Assembly (NCBI GenBank): GCA_005888335.1 | Contig: VAWY01000135.1 | Location: 32,379-96,378, forward strand | Source of the DNA: Actinomycetota bacterium | GTDB lineage: Bacteria > Actinomycetota > Thermoleophilia > Solirubrobacterales > Solirubrobacteraceae | DNA: 64,000 nt | Reading direction: 5' to 3' | Shown: positions 59,775-64,000 of the stretch, in pieces | Position numbering within the stretch: position 1 is the stretch's first letter | Layout: every line of letters starts with the position of its first letter | Translations under genes and position numbers: made by a program | The notes under the pieces: generated by a model | The model's input: only the letters and a program-made list of their open reading frames with translations | Databases searched by the model: none | What the model was told of the DNA's origin: nothing

Positions 59775-62289
59775 GCTGCAGGCTGCACGCGAACGCGAGC
59801 GCCGCGTTGACGGACGGGTCGCTCGCGCCGGCGAGCGTCCGGCCCGAGAGGCGGCCGTTCGCCGCAGCCTGCGCCGGGCTCGGGCGGAACGCGCGCGGCG
59901 CCTGCGTCGCCCTGGCGGCGAGCAGGCGCCGCACGTCGGCGCGCAGCGCGCTCGGCCGCCCGGCGAGCGCTCCGGTCGCGACGCCGACCGCCACGACGCG
60001 CCCGCCGTGCACGGCGTACACCCAGGCGGCCCGGCGCGTCCGGCGCAAGCGCACGCCGGCGCCGGCTGTCCGCGTCGCGTGCAGCGCGCGTGCGTTCGCG
60101 CCGACGCGGACCCCTCCGGCACGGCGCCCGCGGGCCGTGCTGCCGACCAGCTCGACGGTGCCGGAGCGGCTCAGCACGGCGACGTCCGCCGCGCGGCCGT
60201 TGCGCTTGCCTCGCACGCACCAGCTCCACGCGCGCGTGCGCTGCTGCGGCTGTCCGGCGCCGCGCAGCAGCGTCCGCCAGTCGACGCCGACGCGCAGCGG
60301 CCCGCGGCCGCGCGGCGTGAACCGGCCGATCGGCGCGTGACAGCCGGGGACCGGGATCCCGTCGGCGCGCTCCCACATCTCGAGGTAGGCCTCGGCGCCG
60401 TTCCACAGGTCCTTGGCCAGCGCCTCGCCGCCGAGGCGCCGCAGGTCGGCGAACCAGTCGGCGTACAGCCCGTAGTGGGCGACGCCCTCCTTCGCGTAGT
60501 CGAACGTCCGGTCGCCGGTGCGCTGGCGTTCGAAGGTCACCCGGCGGTCGATGCTCTTGAACGGGTACGTGATGCCCGCGCCGTCGGGGCTGGCCCCCGG
60601 CTGGCCCGACAGCCCGCCGAGGTCGGCGCCGTAGCCCCAGCCGAAGGCGTACGGCGTCTGCTGCGGCCGGTAGCGCTGCCACTCCTTGACGTAGTCGGCC
60701 GCCTGTGAGTGACCGGGGAAGGCCATCCCGCCGAGCTTCCAGATGCGCGGCCAGTTGCCCGGATCCATCCAGCCGTGCGGCGAGATGACCCCCGAGTAGT
60801 TGCGCGACTCCAGCAAGGTGAGCGTGTCGCCGACCCCGGCCTGGCTCATGTGGTCGGGGTTGACGATCATGTGCAGGTCCATCATCCGCTCGACGACATG
60901 GCGGCCGAGCGTCGTGAGCCCGCGCGTGTTGCAGTGCGGCGGCGGCGGATAGGCGGGGGCGGTCCCGCTCGGGACGCCGGCCGCGCCGAGCAGGGAGTCG
61001 ATCGCTGCGCTGCTCTGCGGCTCGGGCGTGAAGATGGTGTTGTCCGCGAGCGGTCCGGTGCACGTGCGCGCGCTCCAGTACGAGCCCGCGCTCAGCCGGT
61101 TGCCGCCGTTGATGAGGACGCCGACCGGCCCGCTGTCGAAGCGCACGCCGACGAGCGGGTTGTCGAACTTGTTGAGCAGGAGCATCGAGCGGACGCCGAG
61201 CCCGTACATCTCGTCGAGCTCGCGGTCGATCTGGGCCTCGTCGCAGGTCGGGTGATCCCACCCGGCGCAGTCGAACGGCTCGGAGACCTCGATCTCGAGG
61301 ACGACCGCCATCTTGCCCTCGTTGATGACGCGCCGCGCCTCGTAGGGGTCGGTGACGATCTGGAAGAAGCCCTTCCCGGGGCCGCCGGCCTGGGCGTCGA
61401 CGTAGTCCTGGAGCTCGCGGATGTCCTGCAGGCCGCGGCGCACCGTGTCCATCTCGTTGCAGTTGGTCTCGCGGTTGGCCTGCAGCTCGCAGAGGATGCG
61501 GTTCTCGTTGACGCCCATGACCATCAGCCGCAGGCCGCCCAGCCACGCCCGCTCGATCCAGCGCCAGTAGGTCCCCTCGTAGGTCAGGTTGTTCGGCGAC
61601 CACGCCGTGAGCTTCGGGTAGCCGCTGGTGTCGTGCGGATGGACCGGGTCCCCGTAGTTGAGGAAGTTCTGCGTCGGCGCCGCGCCGCCCTCGGGGCCCT
61701 CGATCGACGAGCAGTCGGGCAGCGCGTACGGAATGCCGTACGGGTGCCACGGCCGCCCGCAGTGGAACCTGCCGCCGAGGTACTCGAACGTCATCCAGTG
61801 CATATGGCCCTCGACGAGACCGCCGACGCGGCCGTACGGCACGTCGCTCTTGGCCGGCGTGCCGGTGGCGTCGAGCTCGGCCTCGGGATAGACGGCGCAG
61901 CCCTCGGCCGCGACGAAGCGCACGGTCAGCAGCGGCCGCTGCGTCGACATCGGCGAGAGGGTGAACGCACCGCCGCCCGCCTCCTCCACGCGCCAGTCCG
62001 CCGCCGGGCTGGGCGCGTCGGCGACCGCGACCGTGCCGTCGTCCCGCGCGGCGACGAACGTGCGGTCCGGGCGGTAGAGCAGGTAGCGCCCGAGCGCCGT
62101 CGCCTGCATGCGCACCGGCTCCGCGCCGCCCACCGGCTGCCCGTCGGGTCCGGCGAGCGAGTAGCAGCCGTTGGCCAGCGAGTACCGCGTCGACGCCGCG
62201 TCAGCCCGCGCCGCCACCGGCGCTGCCACGAGCGCGAGCGTCGCGATCACCGGCCCCCACAGCCGATGCGTGGCCCACATGGTCCTCAC
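59722..62289 (-). CDS. Large exported M19/amidohydrolase-like protein
   Basis: 855 residues with a signal peptide (LWGPVIATLALVAAPVAARA). A beta domain of about 120 residues (ALGRYLLYRPDRTFVAARDD) comes first, then a metal-dependent hydrolase-like barrel with GLVEGHMHWMTFEYLGG, MAVVLEIEVSEPFDCAG, MLLLNKFDNPLVG, LHMIVNPDHMSQAG and SGVISPHGWM. This resembles membrane dipeptidase (M19)-type barrels, but the exact ligands were not all placed. The last 150 residues are a basic Arg/Ala-rich tail. GTG at 62289 or ATG at 62280 starts it. The substrate is unknown; the size is well above that of a simple dipeptidase. Confidence 0.7.
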   Translation of the reverse strand: MRTMWATHRLWGPVIATLALVAAPVAARADAASTRYSLANGCYSLAGPDGQPVGGAEPVRMQATALGRYLLYRPDRTFVAARDDGTVAVADAPSPAADWRVEEAGGGAFTLSPMSTQRPLLTVRFVAAEGCAVYPEAELDATGTPAKSDVPYGRVGGLVEGHMHWMTFEYLGGRFHCGRPWHPYGIPYALPDCSSIEGPEGGAAPTQNFLNYGDPVHPHDTSGYPKLTAWSPNNLTYEGTYWRWIERAWLGGLRLMVMGVNENRILCELQANRETNCNEMDTVRRGLQDIRELQDYVDAQAGGPGKGFFQIVTDPYEARRVINEGKMAVVLEIEVSEPFDCAGWDHPTCDEAQIDRELDEMYGLGVRSMLLLNKFDNPLVGVRFDSGPVGVLINGGNRLSAGSYWSARTCTGPLADNTIFTPEPQSSAAIDSLLGAAGVPSGTAPAYPPPPHCNTRGLTTLGRHVVERMMDLHMIVNPDHMSQAGVGDTLTLLESRNYSGVISPHGWMDPGNWPRIWKLGGMAFPGHSQAADYVKEWQRYRPQQTPYAFGWGYGADLGGLSGQPGASPDGAGITYPFKSIDRRVTFERQRTGDRTFDYAKEGVAHYGLYADWFADLRRLGGEALAKDLWNGAEAYLEMWERADGIPVPGCHAPIGRFTPRGRGPLRVGVDWRTLLRGAGQPQQRTRAWSWCVRGKRNGRAADVAVLSRSGTVELVGSTARGRRAGGVRVGANARALHATRTAGAGVRLRRTRRAAWVYAVHGGRVVAVGVATGALAGRPSALRADVRRLLAARATQAPRAFRPSPAQAAANGRLSGRTLAGASDPSVNAALAFACSLQLRQPAPAPGRTSATPAS

Positions 62290-62446
62290 CGCGCGGGCGA
62301 CCCTACCGCGCGACCGGGCGGCTCGACGCAGTCGACGAATGTTCGGGGTTGGCGGCGCCCCGGTTTCTGGGAGACAGGCCGCGCCCCCTGACTCCCGGCA
62401 CGAGGCCGGAAGGAGCTGCCGCCATGCACCTACCTCGGCGAGGACG

Positions 62447-62623
62447 CTGATCGAGAAGCTGGCGAGCGCCCGCGTGCGCGGCGTCGTCTACCGCAACGTG
62501 CTGCGCGTGCAGGGCAAGGTCGAGCCTGACCACGAGGTCGAGAACAAGCTCTACGGCCGCGGCTACGGCGTGCTGCGCGAGGCAGCGCCCGACGGCTACG
62601 TCGAGCTCGTGCGCTGCTCCTGA
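62447..62623 (+). CDS. Possible small protein, perhaps frameshifted near its start
   Basis: A frame of about 58 codons (LIEKLASARVRGVVYRNVLR, GYGVLREAAPDGYVELVRC) runs to TGA at 62621. It has no ordinary start: only CTG at 62447 or GTG at 62474. A strong AAGGAG stands eight bases before an ATG at 62424 in another frame, which reads eight codons and stops at 62448, right where this frame begins. A one-base shift would join them. No family recognised. Confidence 0.35.
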   Translation: MIEKLASARVRGVVYRNVLRVQGKVEPDHEVENKLYGRGYGVLREAAPDGYVELVRCS

Positions 62624-62659
62624 CGGCGGCGCGTCGGCCGCCGCAGGTCGGGCACCTCG

Positions 62660-62746
62660 GTGGGCGTCGGGACGATCACGCTGGACAACCCGCCTGCCAC
62701 CTCGTATGACAGCGACAGCACAGTCGTCGTCAAGAGGACAGGATGA
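62660..62746 (+). pseudogene. Short frame resembling the N terminus of an enoyl-CoA hydratase
   Basis: GTG at 62660 opens 28 codons, TITLDNPPATSYD near the front, which recalls the first strand of enoyl-CoA hydratases (TITLDNPPAN...). The TGA at 62744 overlaps the ATG of the benzoate-CoA ligase gene, the normal coupling seen in this genome. It may be what is left of a hydratase gene after an internal deletion, or a chance short frame. The remainder of the 453-base stretch 62290-62742 holds only the possible small protein and no other gene I can support. Confidence 0.3.
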
Positions 62747-64000
62747 GCCCCTACAACGCCAGCACGATCGTCGACAGGCAGGTCGAGGCGGGACGCGCCG
62801 ACAAGGCGGCGTTCGTCGCGCCCGACGCGACGCTGAGCTACGAGGACCTGCGCCGGCAGGTCAACCGCGCCGGCCACCTGCTGCGCGAGCTGGGGATCGC
62901 GCGCGAGCACCGCGTGCTGCTCGTGCTCGACGACACGACCGCCTTCCCGATCGCCTTCCTCGGGGCGATGCGCATCGGCGCGGTCCCGGTGCCGGTCAGC
63001 CAGCTCGACAAGGACGAGAACTTCCGCCACTACGTGGAGGACTCCTACGCGACCGTCGTGGTCACCGACGTGGGATCGCTCGACCGCCTGCGCGGCGCGC
63101 TCGCGGGCGAGGGCGTGCGCTTCGTCGCCCGCGGCGCGACCGAGGCCGATGTCGTCGAGCTCGACGCGGGCCTCGCTGCCCAGGACGACGAGCTCACGCC
63201 CGCGCCCACGCACCGCGACGACATGGCCTTCTGGCTCTACAGCTCGGGCTCGACCGGCAAGCCGAAGGGCGTCGTGCACCTGCACCACGACATCGAGGTC
63301 ACGTGCGAGACGTACGCGCGCCAGGTCCTCGGCCTGCGCGAGGACGACGTCACGTTCTCGACCACCAAGCTCTTCCATGCCTACGGGTTGGGCAACGGCC
63401 TCTCGTTCCCGCTCTGGATGGGGGCGACATCGGTGCTCAGGGCCGGCGCCAGCAGGCCGGCGCCGATCATCGAGACGCTGCGCGCGCGGCGGCCGACGGT
63501 GTTCTTCTCGGTGCCCGCGCTCTACGCCGCACTCGTGCGCGACCCGGCGGCCGACCGCGCGTTCGACTCCGTCCGCGTCTGCGTGTCGGCCGCGGAGGCG
63601 CTTCCGCCCCGGACCTTCGAGCGCTGGCGCGAGCGCTTCGGGCTGGACATCATCGACGGGATCGGCTCGACGGAGATGCTGCACATCTTCTGCTCGAACA
63701 GCCCGGGGCGCGTCGAGCCGGGCACGACCGGCCGCGCGGTCCCGGGCTACGAGCTGCGCGTGGTCGACGAGGACGGCGAGGTCGTCGAGGGGCCGGGGGT
63801 GGGAGCGCTCGAGGTCCGCGGTGACTCGTGCGCCGCCTTCTACTGGCACCAGCACGAGAAGACCAAGAGCTGCATGCGCGGCGACTGGTTCGCCACCGGC
63901 GACCGCTACGAGCGCCGCGAGGACGGCGCCTACGTCTACGTCGGGCGGATGGACGACATGCTCAAGGTCGGCGGCCTGTGGGTCTCCCCGGTCGACATGG
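62743..64000 (+). CDS. Benzoate-CoA ligase family protein, N-terminal part
   Basis: The frame is open to the window end, so the C terminus is missing; 419 residues are visible. It is an ANL adenylating enzyme with the phosphate-binding loop YSSGSTGKPKGVVHLHHDI, FSTTKLFHAYGLGNGLSFPL, the aryl-CoA ligase block IIDGIGSTEMLHIFCSNSPG, and DWFATGDRYER followed by GRMDDMLKVGG. These match the benzoate/4-hydroxybenzoate-CoA ligase group. It activates an aromatic acid with ATP and CoA in the cytoplasm. The ATG at 62743 follows AAGAGGACAGG and is overlapped by the stop of a short upstream frame. With pobA/pca at the other end of the window, this suggests a second route for benzoates. Confidence 0.88.
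   Translation, partial: MSPYNASTIVDRQVEAGRADKAAFVAPDATLSYEDLRRQVNRAGHLLRELGIAREHRVLLVLDDTTAFPIAFLGAMRIGAVPVPVSQLDKDENFRHYVEDSYATVVVTDVGSLDRLRGALAGEGVRFVARGATEADVVELDAGLAAQDDELTPAPTHRDDMAFWLYSSGSTGKPKGVVHLHHDIEVTCETYARQVLGLREDDVTFSTTKLFHAYGLGNGLSFPLWMGATSVLRAGASRPAPIIETLRARRPTVFFSVPALYAALVRDPAADRAFDSVRVCVSAAEALPPRTFERWRERFGLDIIDGIGSTEMLHIFCSNSPGRVEPGTTGRAVPGYELRVVDEDGEVVEGPGVGALEVRGDSCAAFYWHQHEKTKSCMRGDWFATGDRYERREDGAYVYVGRMDDMLKVGGLWVSPVDM

Noticed and set aside
62706..63824. Plus-strand 372-codon frame over the ligase
   Set aside because: Out-of-frame reading of the benzoate-CoA ligase, whose true frame runs off the window end.

Overview
The window is very GC-rich (roughly 72-75 % by eye) and its genes are tightly packed. 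Stop and start codons are repeatedly fused as ATGA or GTGA, GTG starts are common, and every frame stays open for long stretches. Gene content (a six-gene Mce operon, an InhA-type enoyl reductase, a beta-ketoadipate pathway with fused PcaL, an LprG/P55-type lipoprotein-exporter pair, CHAD and dodecin) points to a deep-branching high-GC actinobacterium. My inference is the Thermoleophilia/Solirubrobacterales (Conexibacter, Solirubrobacter, Baekduia-like). No tRNA, rRNA, CRISPR array, IS element or prophage was seen.

Layout. 1-2.6 kb: end of a 2-oxoacid dehydrogenase E2 gene and a lipoyl-E3 gene. 2.6-3.9 kb, minus strand: a LURP-one-like protein and a secreted TPM-like protein. 3.9-9.9 kb: an uninterrupted pobA-pcaF-pcaH-pcaG-pcaB-pcaL operon that takes 4-hydroxybenzoate to the beta-ketoadipate stage and contains the final thiolase, but not the CoA-transferase pcaIJ or a regulator. 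9.9-13.9 kb: a CHAD protein, then on the minus strand DUF4395, dodecin, a CBS-type Mn pyrophosphatase and a STAS protein. 13.9-23.3 kb: a complete mce operon (two YrbE permeases, six Mce proteins), with a one-base frameshift in the second mce gene. 23.6-28.5 kb, minus: a secreted SBP56/methanethiol-oxidase-like propeller followed by a CopC-CopD protein fused to a type-1 periplasmic binding domain. 28.6-30.7 kb: a small zinc-ribbon protein and a GAF histidine kinase/NarL regulator pair. 30.8-38.7 kb: a type II fatty-acid synthesis cluster (fabD-fabH-fabG-acpP-fabF-accD-maoC-inhA-like fabI-SDR). 38.7-40.9 kb, minus: an LprG-like lipoprotein and a P55-like 14-TM exporter. 41-43.8 kb, minus: a MASE-PAS-GAF-GGDEF-EAL protein. 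43.9-54.5 kb: a run of exported proteins, in which two paralogues of unknown function flank a streptogramin-lyase-like propeller and a MauG-type di-haem protein, followed by a calcium-binding-repeat protein. 54.5-62.3 kb: small regulators and enzymes (MmcQ, hydrolase-cyclase fusion, double VOC, HxlR, ICMT-like, ArsR-SRPBCC fusion, large M19-like exported protein). 62.7 kb to the end: the start of a benzoate-CoA ligase that runs off the window.

How it fits together. Two aromatic-acid entry points (4-hydroxybenzoate oxygenation, benzoate CoA activation) and a lipid programme (FAS-II, Mce import, LprG/P55-type export) dominate. The lipid part resembles mycobacterial mycolate-era machinery placed in a presumably non-mycolate actinobacterium. 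The most system-like unexplained part is the exported 43.9-54.5 kb block with its MauG-like protein. The SBP56-CopCD-binding-protein operon is the second candidate.
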